Below are positions 33,577-42,140 of a DNA stretch of 64,000 nucleotides, one piece after another. The notes beneath the pieces are model-generated. The model saw only the letters and a program-made list of their open reading frames with translations, made no database searches and was not told where the DNA came from. Both the position numbers and the translations under genes were made by a program. This DNA comes from Haloferax mucosum ATCC BAA-1512 (GTDB lineage Archaea > Halobacteriota > Halobacteria > Halobacteriales > Haloferacaceae), in the NCBI RefSeq assembly GCF_000337815.1, contig NZ_AOLN01000011.1:1-64000 (forward strand), written 5' to 3'. Each line of letters opens with the position of its first letter. The first letter of the stretch is position 1.

Positions 33577-34851
33577 TTATTCGAGAAGACAGCGACCGGC
33601 AACCGCACCGGAACAGGATTCGACACACAGCAGTTCGCCGTGCCCGAGCGCCACGTACGCCGCTCCGCCGACGACGGCAAGCCCGGAGCGCGTCACCGAC
33701 CGTGGAAGCCGTCCGCGACCGCGTGGGGTCCCGGTCTCCCGGTCGAGCGCGTAGAGGGTAGCAGGCGCGCTCCCTTCGCGCGCCCGGGCGGAGACGGCGT
33801 AGACGAGTTCGTCGGCGACGACAGGCGTCCACCCGAGCGAGACTCGCGGGTCAGGGCCGAACGACCAGACGCGGTCGCCGCTGTCGAGGCGTCGTGCCAC
33901 GACCACGCCGTCGGCGCAGTAGTACGCGAGGTCATCGGTGACGGCGACCCCCGATTCGGTTCGTCGCCCCGCCGGCACTCGCCAAACGAGCCGTCGAGTG
34001 CGGCGGGCGACCGCCGCGACGAACTCCGTCGCGTTCTCACGAAGCGGAACGAGCATCGTGTCGGCCGAAATCGTCACCGGACCATCGACCGGAAGCGACC
34101 GCGACCACTGATTCGTCCCGGTCGTGAGGTCGAGCGCGACCACGCCGGCGTCGCCGCGCAGGAAGGGGACAAAGACGGTTCCGTCGGCGGCCGATAGTGT
34201 CCACGGTATTCGACGAGCATCGAATCCGACTCGCCATCTCGTCTCGCCGGTGTCCGCGTCCACCGCGACGACGGCGACCGGCGGGGTGCGGACGCCGTAG
34301 GTTGCGGTCACGACGACGTCGTCTGTGACCACCGGCGGTGCGACGATTGGGTAGGGTTGTGCCGTCGTGGGAACCGGGTGCGTCCACAGGTGTTCACCCA
34401 CTGTCGAAAGCGCGTGGAGTCCCTCGAACGTCCGAACGTAGAGTCGGTCGTCGGCGACGACCACCGAGTCGTGATGATACGCGAGGCTGTCGGTCCCCGA
34501 GACCGAAACGGTCGTTCGCCAGCGCTCCTCGCCGGTCGCGGCGTCGAACGCGGAGACGGCAGTGTCGTGTCGGCGGTCGATACCCCCGCGGGTGTGAAGG
34601 TGGTAGACCGTTTCGTCGGCGATGACGGGCGTACTGACCGGATACCCACCGTGTACGCTCGCCCGCCACGCGATGTGGAGACCGCCGGTCGGCCCCCTCG
34701 CGGGCGAGACGCCGGTTCTCGCGTCGTCGAAGCCGCGACGCGACCACGTCCCCTCGTAGGACGGGTCGTCGCTGGAGATGCATCCGGCGGTCACCGCGAG
34801 ACCCGCAGTTCCGAAAGTTGCGAGGTACCGGCGGCGAGTCGTTCGGAGCAC
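33577..34851 (-). CDS. PQQ-like beta-propeller lipoprotein
   Basis: 424 aa. Starts with GTG (residues VLRTTRRRYLATFGTAGL) giving a twin-arginine signal and lipobox TAGC. Repeated blade motifs, such as VSAFDAATGEERWRT, VVAVDADTGETRW and LYALDRETGTP, form a WD40-like pyrroloquinoline-quinone propeller. In haloarchaea these are exported and may be outer-face electron-transfer or adhesion proteins; no cofactor motif is sure. It is divergent from the zinc protein gene. Confidence 0.85.
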   Translation of the reverse strand: MLRTTRRRYLATFGTAGLAVTAGCISSDDPSYEGTWSRRGFDDARTGVSPARGPTGGLHIAWRASVHGGYPVSTPVIADETVYHLHTRGGIDRRHDTAVSAFDAATGEERWRTTVSVSGTDSLAYHHDSVVVADDRLYVRTFEGLHALSTVGEHLWTHPVPTTAQPYPIVAPPVVTDDVVVTATYGVRTPPVAVVAVDADTGETRWRVGFDARRIPWTLSAADGTVFVPFLRGDAGVVALDLTTGTNQWSRSLPVDGPVTISADTMLVPLRENATEFVAAVARRTRRLVWRVPAGRRTESGVAVTDDLAYYCADGVVVARRLDSGDRVWSFGPDPRVSLGWTPVVADELVYAVSARAREGSAPATLYALDRETGTPRGRGRLPRSVTRSGLAVVGGAAYVALGHGELLCVESCSGAVAGRCLLE

Positions 34852-34962
34852 AACAGAGATAGGCGACGCGGCCGGAAAAGCGTCACAATCTACCCCGACA
34901 CCGACTCCCACGCGCACGAAGAGAAAGGCGGCTTTTTACGGCCTGATGGGGTAACAGCCTCT

Positions 34963-35619
34963 ATGAGCCAACCCGACGCCGGTGAACGCGTCCCCCTTTC
35001 TTGTCCGTCGTGTTCGCCCGACGAACCCACCGTCCACGAGGTGCTGAAGCCCGGCGGTCACTCGACCGTCCGGTGTACCGAGTGCGGTCAGGTCCACAAA
35101 GAGAAAGTCGAGCTCCCCGATGAAATCGACATGAACGTCGTCGTCTCGCAGGACGGGTCGTCCGTCTCGACCGAGGTCGCCGCGCCCAAAGAAGCGACTA
35201 TCTCGCTCGGCGAGGAGTTCATCGTCGATACGCCCGAAGCGATTCAACTCGTCCGCATCACGGGCATCGAAGTCGGCCCCGAAGAGCGCGCCGAGGAAGC
35301 ACAGGTACAAGACGTGAAAACCGTCTGGACCCGCGTGGTCGATAACGTCGGCGTCAACGTCACTATCCACCCGAAAGACGGAAAGCGCGAAGAGACCCGG
35401 AGCGTCACCGTCAACGTCCCCGGTGACTACGAGTTCGTCGTCGGCGAGACGGAGTCGTTCGGCGACGAAGAGGTCGAAATCGAAGGTCTCGTCGTTCGCT
35501 CGGACGCGCCCGAATACCGCCATGGAAAACTCGACCACCCCGGCGACATGGTGTACGCGAAAGACGCAAAGCGCGTCTACGCGCGGGACCAGACCTCGTC
35601 GGCGTGGTCCGTCTGGTAA
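34963..35619 (+). CDS. HVO_0476-family zinc-finger protein
   Basis: 218 aa. Cys pairs CPSC (15-18) and CTEC (about 39-42) make a zinc ribbon; a beta-rich region follows with repeats (VSTEVAAPKEATI, VRITGIEVGP, VTVNVPGDYEFVVGE). The family exists only in archaea, as far as I know, and has no proven function; a role in translation or RNA has been suggested. It is preceded by a good spacing from the divergent propeller gene. Confidence 0.82.
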   Translation: MSQPDAGERVPLSCPSCSPDEPTVHEVLKPGGHSTVRCTECGQVHKEKVELPDEIDMNVVVSQDGSSVSTEVAAPKEATISLGEEFIVDTPEAIQLVRITGIEVGPEERAEEAQVQDVKTVWTRVVDNVGVNVTIHPKDGKREETRSVTVNVPGDYEFVVGETESFGDEEVEIEGLVVRSDAPEYRHGKLDHPGDMVYAKDAKRVYARDQTSSAWSVW

Positions 35620-35671
35620 CGCCAGCTTCGACAACACACGACCTTTCTTTTCGTACCCCGTCGATGCGACC

Positions 35672-36610
35672 ATGCCCACCTGGGACCGGTCGCAATCGTC
35701 GGTCGAATCGCTCGCACTCCTCTGGGCCGCCCGAGAGACCGGCGTCATCGACGCGCTCACGACGAACGCTGGAACCGCCGACGCAGTCGCCGCGGAGGCC
35801 GGTATCGAGCCGCGAGCGGCCAGCATCGCCGTCGAATCGTTGGCCGAGATAGGATTTATCAAACGCGTCGGCGACGAGTACGAAATCACGAATCGCGCGC
35901 TCGGATTTCTCGCCAAACGCGACGTGCGCTCGATTGGCCGACTACCGCACGCCCTCGACTCGTTTTCGTTGTACACCGACCTCCCGGAGACGATGGCGAC
36001 CGGCGAACCGCCGACGCTCCCCGACGACTGGCTTCGAAACCGACTCGGCGCGCACGACGCCACCGACGACGCCGTCGTCCGGGCCTGCGTGACCGCGGCC
36101 GTCCGGGAGTCACCCGATGCGACCCGTGTCCTCGACCTCGCCGCCGCGTCGGGCGTCTTCGCCCGCGAGTTCCGCGCCCGCGGCCGCAACGTGACCGTTC
36201 TCGACGACGCCGAAACCGTCGAAGTCGTTCGACCGCTTCTCTCGCGGGCAGGTATCGAACTCGTCGCGGGCGACCCGACGACACCGCCAGTGAGCGGGTT
36301 CGGTCTCGTGTTCGTCGGCGACGCGTTCGCGGGACGAGACCCAGCCGAAGCGAAATCGCTCGTTGCGGGAGCATATCGCGCTCTCGCGCCTGGCGGCGTC
36401 GCCGTGTTTATCGACACGATTCACGGGCGGTGTTCGACCGCGGCGACGACTCGGCGGGCGGCCGCCGCACTCGCCACCGGTCGCGGTGCCCTCTACGACG
36501 ACGCGACGATTCGGTCGTGGGTCGAATCGGCCGGATTCGAGCGCCAGATGGTCCGAGAGGTGCCGGGAACGGAGTTGCAGGCGGTGGTCGCCGAACGTGC
36601 GGTTGATTAG
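35672..36610 (+). CDS. O-methyltransferase with winged-helix domain
   Basis: 312 aa. N-terminal winged-helix dimerisation domain (SLALLWAARETGVIDAL then IEPRAASIAVESLAEIGFI), then a SAM-binding domain with VLDLAAASGVFAREF (motif I, about 151-165) and a later LAPGGVAVFIDTI. This is the plant/caffeic-acid O-methyltransferase type seen in secondary metabolism; the substrate is unknown. pcm follows after 21 bp, so they may share a transcript. Confidence 0.85.
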   Translation: MPTWDRSQSSVESLALLWAARETGVIDALTTNAGTADAVAAEAGIEPRAASIAVESLAEIGFIKRVGDEYEITNRALGFLAKRDVRSIGRLPHALDSFSLYTDLPETMATGEPPTLPDDWLRNRLGAHDATDDAVVRACVTAAVRESPDATRVLDLAAASGVFAREFRARGRNVTVLDDAETVEVVRPLLSRAGIELVAGDPTTPPVSGFGLVFVGDAFAGRDPAEAKSLVAGAYRALAPGGVAVFIDTIHGRCSTAATTRRAAAALATGRGALYDDATIRSWVESAGFERQMVREVPGTELQAVVAERAVD

Positions 36611-36631
36611 TGCCGACCTCCGAGTTCGAAC

Positions 36632-37366
36632 ATGGACAATTCGGTCCTGCGCGAAGACATGGTGGACGGGTTAGAGCAGTCGCTCGGCCCGCTCCCCGAG
36701 GCCGTCGGCCTCGCACTGCGCAGTGTCCCGCGCCACGAGTTCGTCACCGATTCACCGTACCAGAACCGCCCGACAGAACACCGCGAGACGAACACGACCA
36801 TTCTCTCGCCCACGACAGTCGCTCGCCTCCTCGCCGCGTTCGACCCGCAACCCGAAGATAACGTGCTCGTCGTCGGCGCGGGCGTTGGCTACACGGCCGC
36901 CGTACTCGCCGAAATCGTCGGCGACTCCCGGGTGCACGCGGTCGATATCACCCGTCGACTCGTCTACGAAGCGCGGGAAAACCTCCAGCGCGCGGGCTAC
37001 GGGGGCGTCCTCGTAGACTGCCGCGACGGTGCGGACGGACTCGCAGAGTACGCCCCGTTCGACGGTATCCTCGTCGAAGCCTCGGCGGTCGAACCGCCGC
37101 GTACGCTCCTCGCGCAACTCGAAGACGGCGGCCGACTGGTCATGCCGAAAGGCGTCGGCGAGCAGACGCTCGTCGCCATCGAAGATGGTGACGTCGCCGA
37201 GACGTTCGGCCCGCTCTCGTTCAAACCGTTGCTCGTCGATGGCGAACAGACCGGCAGCATCGTTCGAAACCGAACCCGTCGTGAGGACCCCGAGTACGAA
37301 GGCCGCGGCTGGCACGCCGGCCACGGCTGGGAACAAGAGTGGATCGATTGGGAAACGCGGCAGTGA
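36632..37366 (+). CDS. pcm: Protein-L-isoaspartate O-methyltransferase
   Basis: 244 aa. Repairs damaged Asp/Asn in proteins using SAM. Motif I VLVVGAGVGYTAAVLAE (about 78-94), followed by VHAVDITRRLVYEARENL, and post-I PFDGILVEASAVEPPRTLLAQLEDGGRLVMP is split over several motifs in proper order. The substrate-binding TTILSPTTVA replaces the usual TISQPH-type. That loop is a real variation, so the acceptor may differ from standard Pcm. Confidence 0.86.
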   Translation: MDNSVLREDMVDGLEQSLGPLPEAVGLALRSVPRHEFVTDSPYQNRPTEHRETNTTILSPTTVARLLAAFDPQPEDNVLVVGAGVGYTAAVLAEIVGDSRVHAVDITRRLVYEARENLQRAGYGGVLVDCRDGADGLAEYAPFDGILVEASAVEPPRTLLAQLEDGGRLVMPKGVGEQTLVAIEDGDVAETFGPLSFKPLLVDGEQTGSIVRNRTRREDPEYEGRGWHAGHGWEQEWIDWETRQ

Positions 37367-37391
37367 CCTCGGCGGCGCGGGTCGGTCTCAG

Positions 37392-37595
37392 TCAGACTGT
37401 TCCTTCGAGGAGCCCGTACCGGTACCCCTGAATCGTCACCACGATGGTCCAGATGGTAAGCGCGATGACCATCGCCAAAAGCAGTTGCCAGACGCCTGCG
37501 AAACCAGTCAACACGAGGTAGACAACGAGCGTGAGGGCGAGAAAGCGCCCGATTGGTTCGTCGTCGCTGGGGAGGAGAAACGCGAGTGAAGACAT
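37392..37595 (-). CDS. Small two-helix membrane protein
   Basis: 67 aa with hydrophobic segments at about 18-35 and 36-55 and no motif. The N-terminus MSSLAFLLPSDDEP is short. It lies close after pcm on the opposite strand. Function unknown. Confidence 0.6.
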   Translation of the reverse strand: MSSLAFLLPSDDEPIGRFLALTLVVYLVLTGFAGVWQLLLAMVIALTIWTIVVTIQGYRYGLLEGTV

Positions 37596-37730
37596 CGCTC
37601 GAGTATCGACAGCGGAAATCAAATCATCATCGACACATACGCCGCCGCGACACTCACAGTTCTTCGCTTCTGAGAATCTCCGGTAACTGATTCATGTGTG
37701 GGCGTCATACACATACACGGTGAGACAACC

Positions 37731-38006
37731 ATGGAGAAGAATGTTGGCGGATACGACCGTATCGCGCGCGCCGTCCTCGGACCGGCGCTCATCATCGTCG
37801 GCGCCGCGGCACTGGCGGGATTCCTGACGATTGCCGCGGGAACACTCGGGGTCGTTATCGCAGTTGCGGCGCTCCTCGTCGGCGCAGTCCTTGCGACGAC
37901 CGCGGTAACTCAGAAATGCCCGCTCAACGACGCGCTCGACTTCAACACCTACAAAGAGACGCAAAACACTGACGCCGGAACCACGGGCGACACCCGCGCG
38001 CAGTGA
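37731..38006 (+). CDS. DUF2892 small membrane protein
   Basis: 91 aa. Begins MEKNVGGYDRIARAVLGPAL, the DUF2892 signature, then two membrane helices (about 17-33 and 40-58) and the conserved CPLNDALDFNTY tail. The family is often found with rhodanese or YgaP-like proteins; none is here. Function unknown. Confidence 0.85.
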   Translation: MEKNVGGYDRIARAVLGPALIIVGAAALAGFLTIAAGTLGVVIAVAALLVGAVLATTAVTQKCPLNDALDFNTYKETQNTDAGTTGDTRAQ

Positions 38007-38074
38007 GCTTTTTTCGGAGCTAAAACGAGTCGTTCGGACGTCGAAAACGCCGCGAGTCACGGCCTCACCGCGAG

Positions 38075-39181
38075 TTAGGACTTCAGACCGCTCCCTGTCA
38101 GCGGCACGACCACGTCGGCGTCGGCCGAGAGCGTGCCTGCGAGTCGGAGTTCGCGGAGCGCGGCGGGCGCGACGGCGCACGTCGGTTCGGTGTAAAAGCC
38201 GTGCCGGTGGAGTCTGTCGAGTTCGTCTTCGACGGCGTCGGCCGAGAGCGCGATTGCGTCGCCGCCGGTCTCGTCGAGTGCCTCGTGAATCTCCGTCTCG
38301 TGGACGGGATTGTGAATCTGGATGCCGTCGGCCACGTCGTTTGTCTCGTCTGTCGTGTGGTGTCGGGCGTCGGCGATTGGGGCGTAGCCGGCGGCCTGCG
38401 CGCCGTAGAGTTCCGGCATCCGGTCTATCCACCCGGCGTCGTAGAGCGCGCGGAACCCGCGGTACGCGCCGAGAAAGAGCGTTCCGTGACCCAGCGGCGT
38501 GACCACGGCGTCGGGGACCGACCAGTCTCGCTGGGCGGCGACTTCGTACGCAAAAGTCGCCGTCCCCGCGAAGAACGCCGGGTTCCACGCGTGGCTCGCG
38601 TACCATGCGTTTCCGTTTTCGACTTCCTCGATGCACGCGTCGGTCACATCTTGGCGCGTCCCTTCGATACGGACCGGGTTCGCACCGGCGCGCTCGATAG
38701 CGCGCACTTTCGCGGGCTTGACCGACGCGGGGACGTAGATTTCCGCGTCGATGCCGGCGCGGGCGGCGTAGGTTGCGATTGCGGCACCGGCGTTCCCCGA
38801 CGAATCCTCGACGACGCGGTCAACGCCGAGTTCCAACGCGACAGAGAGCGTCGACGTCGCGCCGCGGTCTTTGAACGACCCGGTGGGAAAGACGTACTCA
38901 AGCTTGAACGAGGCTTCCCACTCGGGCGCATCCACGAGCGGCGTCATTCCCTCGCCGAGGCTGGCCTGCGGCGTCGTCGGGAGGAAGTCGTCGAACGCCC
39001 AGAGACCGCGGCGGTAGTCGAAGTCGGCGTCAGCGGGTGTCGCCGAGGCGGGCGTCGGTCGTGGTTGTACATCGAAGTCGAGCGGCGCACCGCACGAACA
39101 GCGCCAGCGCCACTCGTCGTACGTGGTTTCACAGGAATCACACGCGAGTCGAAGTCGGGACGGGAGGGAAGGTGTAGTCAT
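38075..39181 (-). CDS. thrC: Threonine synthase-like PLP enzyme with N-terminal zinc ribbon
   Basis: 368 aa. N-terminal zinc ribbon with Cys at 14, 17, 28 and 30; the PLP lysine is K104 in FPTGSFKDRGA, and SSGNAGAA (about 128-135) binds the phosphate of PLP. Pattern and length fit the short archaeal threonine synthase, which makes threonine from O-phosphohomoserine. Cysteate or other PLP beta-replacing enzymes share the fold. It starts 13 bp from the AstE-like gene and both lie on the minus strand, so one transcript is possible. Confidence 0.82.
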   Translation of the reverse strand: MTTPSLPSRLRLACDSCETTYDEWRWRCSCGAPLDFDVQPRPTPASATPADADFDYRRGLWAFDDFLPTTPQASLGEGMTPLVDAPEWEASFKLEYVFPTGSFKDRGATSTLSVALELGVDRVVEDSSGNAGAAIATYAARAGIDAEIYVPASVKPAKVRAIERAGANPVRIEGTRQDVTDACIEEVENGNAWYASHAWNPAFFAGTATFAYEVAAQRDWSVPDAVVTPLGHGTLFLGAYRGFRALYDAGWIDRMPELYGAQAAGYAPIADARHHTTDETNDVADGIQIHNPVHETEIHEALDETGGDAIALSADAVEDELDRLHRHGFYTEPTCAVAPAALRELRLAGTLSADADVVVPLTGSGLKS

Positions 39182-39193
39182 GGTAGGGTGAGC

Positions 39194-40150
39194 TTAGTAC
39201 GTATCGAGGTCGATGCCGACAGAACAGACGTACTCGCCGGAGGCGACCTGTGGAAGGCGGCGAGCGCGCCAGAAGATGCCGTCGTGGTCGGCTGTGACGC
39301 GGGCCTTGAGCGACCCGAACACGTCTGTCACTTCGAAGACGACGTCGCCGGTCGAGATGCGTTCGCCGAGTTCGCGTTTGAACCGGACGAGACCGCCGAC
39401 GGGCGACCCGTACTGGTCGAATCCACGGGCGCGAGTCTGCGCTTCGAGTTCCACGTCGCCGTCAACGAAGCCGTAGTCGCGGAGGACGTTGTGGACGCCT
39501 TGGACGCCCTTCTCGATGCTCTCTTCGTCCCAGCCGACACAGCCACCGAGTTCGGGGTCGATAGTCGGGATACCGGCGTCCGGGCCGGCGCGCGCCAGTT
39601 GGCCGTCCGGGCCTTTCTGGTCGAGGACGTAGCCGCACCCGAAGGTCTTGGCGAGGCGGAGACACTTCGCGTGCATTCGGTGGTGGCGACCACAGCGGAC
39701 GCGAACCTCGTTTATCATCCGGCTCGTCGAACCCTGATGGAGGTCCAAGATGAGGTCGGCGCGACGGGCGGCCTCGAACGTCGCGGCGGCGATGCGTTCC
39801 GACGAGGTGCCGCGTTCGTCGCCCGGGTACGCGCGATTCATCTTCGTGTCGTCGATGGGGTTGCGGTGTTGGGCGACCTGAAACGCGTGATAGTTGACGA
39901 TACCGACGACGAGAATCGTTCCCGAAATCTCTGCGGGGTCGAGTTGCGGAACGACGCGCTGGACGACGCCGACGCCGTTGAGTTCGTCGCCATCCGAGGC
40001 GGCCTGCATGTAGAGCGTCTTTCCGGGCGACGCACCGTTGATGACGGCGACGGGCAGGCCGACAGTCCCGCCGTCGCGGGACTCACCCACCTCGAGGCGG
40101 CCCACGTCCATCTCCCCGGGGGCCGCACTCGCCGTTCCCAAGGTAATCAT
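39194..40150 (-). CDS. Succinylglutamate desuccinylase / aspartoacylase family protein
   Basis: 318 aa. M14-like zinc hydrolase. The site that is HGDE in most members reads DGDE here (D53 to E56), and the second His is in LILDLHQG (H138). NPIDDTKMNRAYPGD is the usual substrate-binding segment. The family removes acyl groups from amino acids or amides. Whether the Asp replaces the metal His, or the subfamily normally has it, needs an alignment. Upstream gene, possibly cotranscribed with thrC. Confidence 0.82.
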   Translation of the reverse strand: MITLGTASAAPGEMDVGRLEVGESRDGGTVGLPVAVINGASPGKTLYMQAASDGDELNGVGVVQRVVPQLDPAEISGTILVVGIVNYHAFQVAQHRNPIDDTKMNRAYPGDERGTSSERIAAATFEAARRADLILDLHQGSTSRMINEVRVRCGRHHRMHAKCLRLAKTFGCGYVLDQKGPDGQLARAGPDAGIPTIDPELGGCVGWDEESIEKGVQGVHNVLRDYGFVDGDVELEAQTRARGFDQYGSPVGGLVRFKRELGERISTGDVVFEVTDVFGSLKARVTADHDGIFWRARRLPQVASGEYVCSVGIDLDTY

Positions 40151-40250
40151 ACCGCGAAACTCGGCCCCATTTCCCTTTAGGAGTTCGGTCCGGCAATACT
40201 CGTCGGCGAAAAGCGGTGCCGCTTTGGTCTCGCGGTTGCAACTGGCGACC

Positions 40251-40541
40251 GTGACAGACGACGTTCCCGAGCGGCCGCCAGCGGGGGGTCTCGTACAGGC
40301 ACTCGACGTGCCGCGAAACGCCGCTATCGGCGTAGTTGTCGGGTTCGGCCTCGCCGCGACCGCCTACCTCTTCCGCGTCCTCGAACTGTTCGGGCCGTTC
40401 CAAGGGACGCGCCAATACCCCGTTCTCGGTCCGGAAGGCTGGTTCCTCATTCTCGCGTTCGTCCTCGCGTCGGCGACAGCGCTCCTCGTTGCGACGGTGC
40501 TGACGGTCGTGTCGGCGTATCGGTTGAGCAAGACGGTCTGA
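40251..40541 (+). CDS. Haloarchaeal two-helix membrane protein
   Basis: 96 aa from GTG at 40251. Two membrane helices (about 23-41 and 64-88) with a short extracellular loop. The reading frame is divergent from the AstE-like gene. I chose the GTG because upstream in-frame residues run antisense to that gene. Function unknown. Confidence 0.65.
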   Translation: MTDDVPERPPAGGLVQALDVPRNAAIGVVVGFGLAATAYLFRVLELFGPFQGTRQYPVLGPEGWFLILAFVLASATALLVATVLTVVSAYRLSKTV

Positions 40542-40648
40542 GAGAGCGACAGAGTGGGAAGCGGCCAAACAGCGAAGCGACGAGACGGTGAAGAGACAAA
40601 GCGGCGAAACGCCGGTTCAGACACCCCACGCCGACCGCGTTACTCGCG

Positions 40649-41857
40649 TTACCCGTCGAATTCGCGTTCGTCGCCGACGAGTTCGCCGAGGCGTTCGGCC
40701 CCGGCGCGGGTTCCCTTGGCGATGATGAGGTCGCCGCCGTGGAGGCGGGTGTCCGACCCCGGCGAGACGACCCACTCGCGGCCACCGGTGCGGCGGACCG
40801 CGATGACGCGCATCCCGGTTTCGGTTTTGACGCGCCGGTCGCCGAGTGTGGCCTCCGCGAGGGTGCTTTTGGGTGCGACGCGGAGGCGGATGATGACTTC
40901 GTCGGACTCTTTGACCGCGGCGGCGACGACGGGGTGTGCGTCGATGCCGCGGAGGACGCCCTCGGCGATTTCGAGGGCGGCGTCGCTTATCATCTCGGTC
41001 GCGCCCGCGAGATGGACGAGTCCGCGGAGCGACACGGGGTCTTCGATGCGACTCGCGGCCCGGAGCGTCCACGCCTCGAACCGCGATTTGAGCGCATCGA
41101 CTTCCGCTTCGAGTTCTTCGACCTCTTCTGCGACGCCCTCGCTGTCGAACAAGACGGCTCCGTAAGCGAGGTCCACAGCGAGTTCGCTCATGTCTTTCAT
41201 GAGCACGATGGAATCGACAGCGCGTTCGAGGTCTTCTATCGTCGGTTCCGGCACGTCCGGCGGGTCGTATTTGACGCCGGTCGCCGCTTCGTGGACGGTT
41301 CTGAGACCGTCGTCGCGGCCACGGAGGAGAAGCACGTCGCCCGCGCGGAGCATCGTCTCGTGGTCCGGGTTCGTCACCCACTCGCCGGAGCGGTGGATAG
41401 CGACGATGCGGACGCCCGTCTCGGTCTCCATGTTGATGTCGCCGAGCGTCCGGTCGGCGTAGACCGAATCGTCGGTGAGTTCGCACCGAATCGTCGTCTC
41501 GATGGCCTCGGGGAGCGCGGCGCGGATAGCGTCCGGCAGGCCGATGTCCTCGATGACGATCTTGGCGATGTCGCCCGCGGCGTCGGAAATCTTCTCCGCC
41601 GCGCCGACGACGCCGAGAACGGGCGCGAGTTCTTCGGCGTCCTCGGGACTGCGCGCGGCCATCATCAGGCTCATGCGCGCTTGCAACTGGAGGATGTCCA
41701 TCCGCTCTTCGAGACCGAGGACCTCGGCCGCGAGTTCGTCGTTCCCGTGGAGGACAGCCGAGTACGAGAGGTCGATGAGCAACTCGGCGGTGTCTTTCAT
41801 CTCGGCGAGGACCGCCTTCACGCTGACAGGCTCGTACTCGATGTCCTCCGGATTCAT
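40649..41857 (-). CDS. PhoU/TrkA-C duplicated regulatory protein
   Basis: 402 aa in two repeated halves: a PhoU-like helical domain (about 12-90 and 200-290) and a TrkA_C (RCK_C) ligand-binding domain (about 107-190 and 305-390). The paired TLGDINMETETGVRIVAI and TLGDRRVKTETGMRVIAV segments show the internal repeat. Such proteins gate potassium or other ion transporters in response to ligands; no transporter is adjacent. The start MNPEDIEYEPVS is the family start; the longer frame adds 37 non-conserved residues. Confidence 0.88.
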   Translation of the reverse strand: MNPEDIEYEPVSVKAVLAEMKDTAELLIDLSYSAVLHGNDELAAEVLGLEERMDILQLQARMSLMMAARSPEDAEELAPVLGVVGAAEKISDAAGDIAKIVIEDIGLPDAIRAALPEAIETTIRCELTDDSVYADRTLGDINMETETGVRIVAIHRSGEWVTNPDHETMLRAGDVLLLRGRDDGLRTVHEAATGVKYDPPDVPEPTIEDLERAVDSIVLMKDMSELAVDLAYGAVLFDSEGVAEEVEELEAEVDALKSRFEAWTLRAASRIEDPVSLRGLVHLAGATEMISDAALEIAEGVLRGIDAHPVVAAAVKESDEVIIRLRVAPKSTLAEATLGDRRVKTETGMRVIAVRRTGGREWVVSPGSDTRLHGGDLIIAKGTRAGAERLGELVGDEREFDG

Positions 41858-42140
41858 GCGCCCGCCTTCACGACGTGACGCTAAAAGACTTGTCAGGAAT
41901 ATCGGTGGCACCGTCTCTCGGTCGTGGTACGCCGGCAGACCATATGACCTCGCGGGTGAGTCCGACAAACCGAGCGGGATTTTAAGAGGCTATTGAATGA
42001 CGACAATCGTCGAAGTCGGGGTTAGGCTCGGTGGATGTGAAAAATCGCAAGATAGCGTTGCTATGGTATGTGTATGGCGGTCGATAACATATGCGATAAA
42101 ACGATAACGCTTTTTTGATATGGTAAGCAATCTTCCGGGT

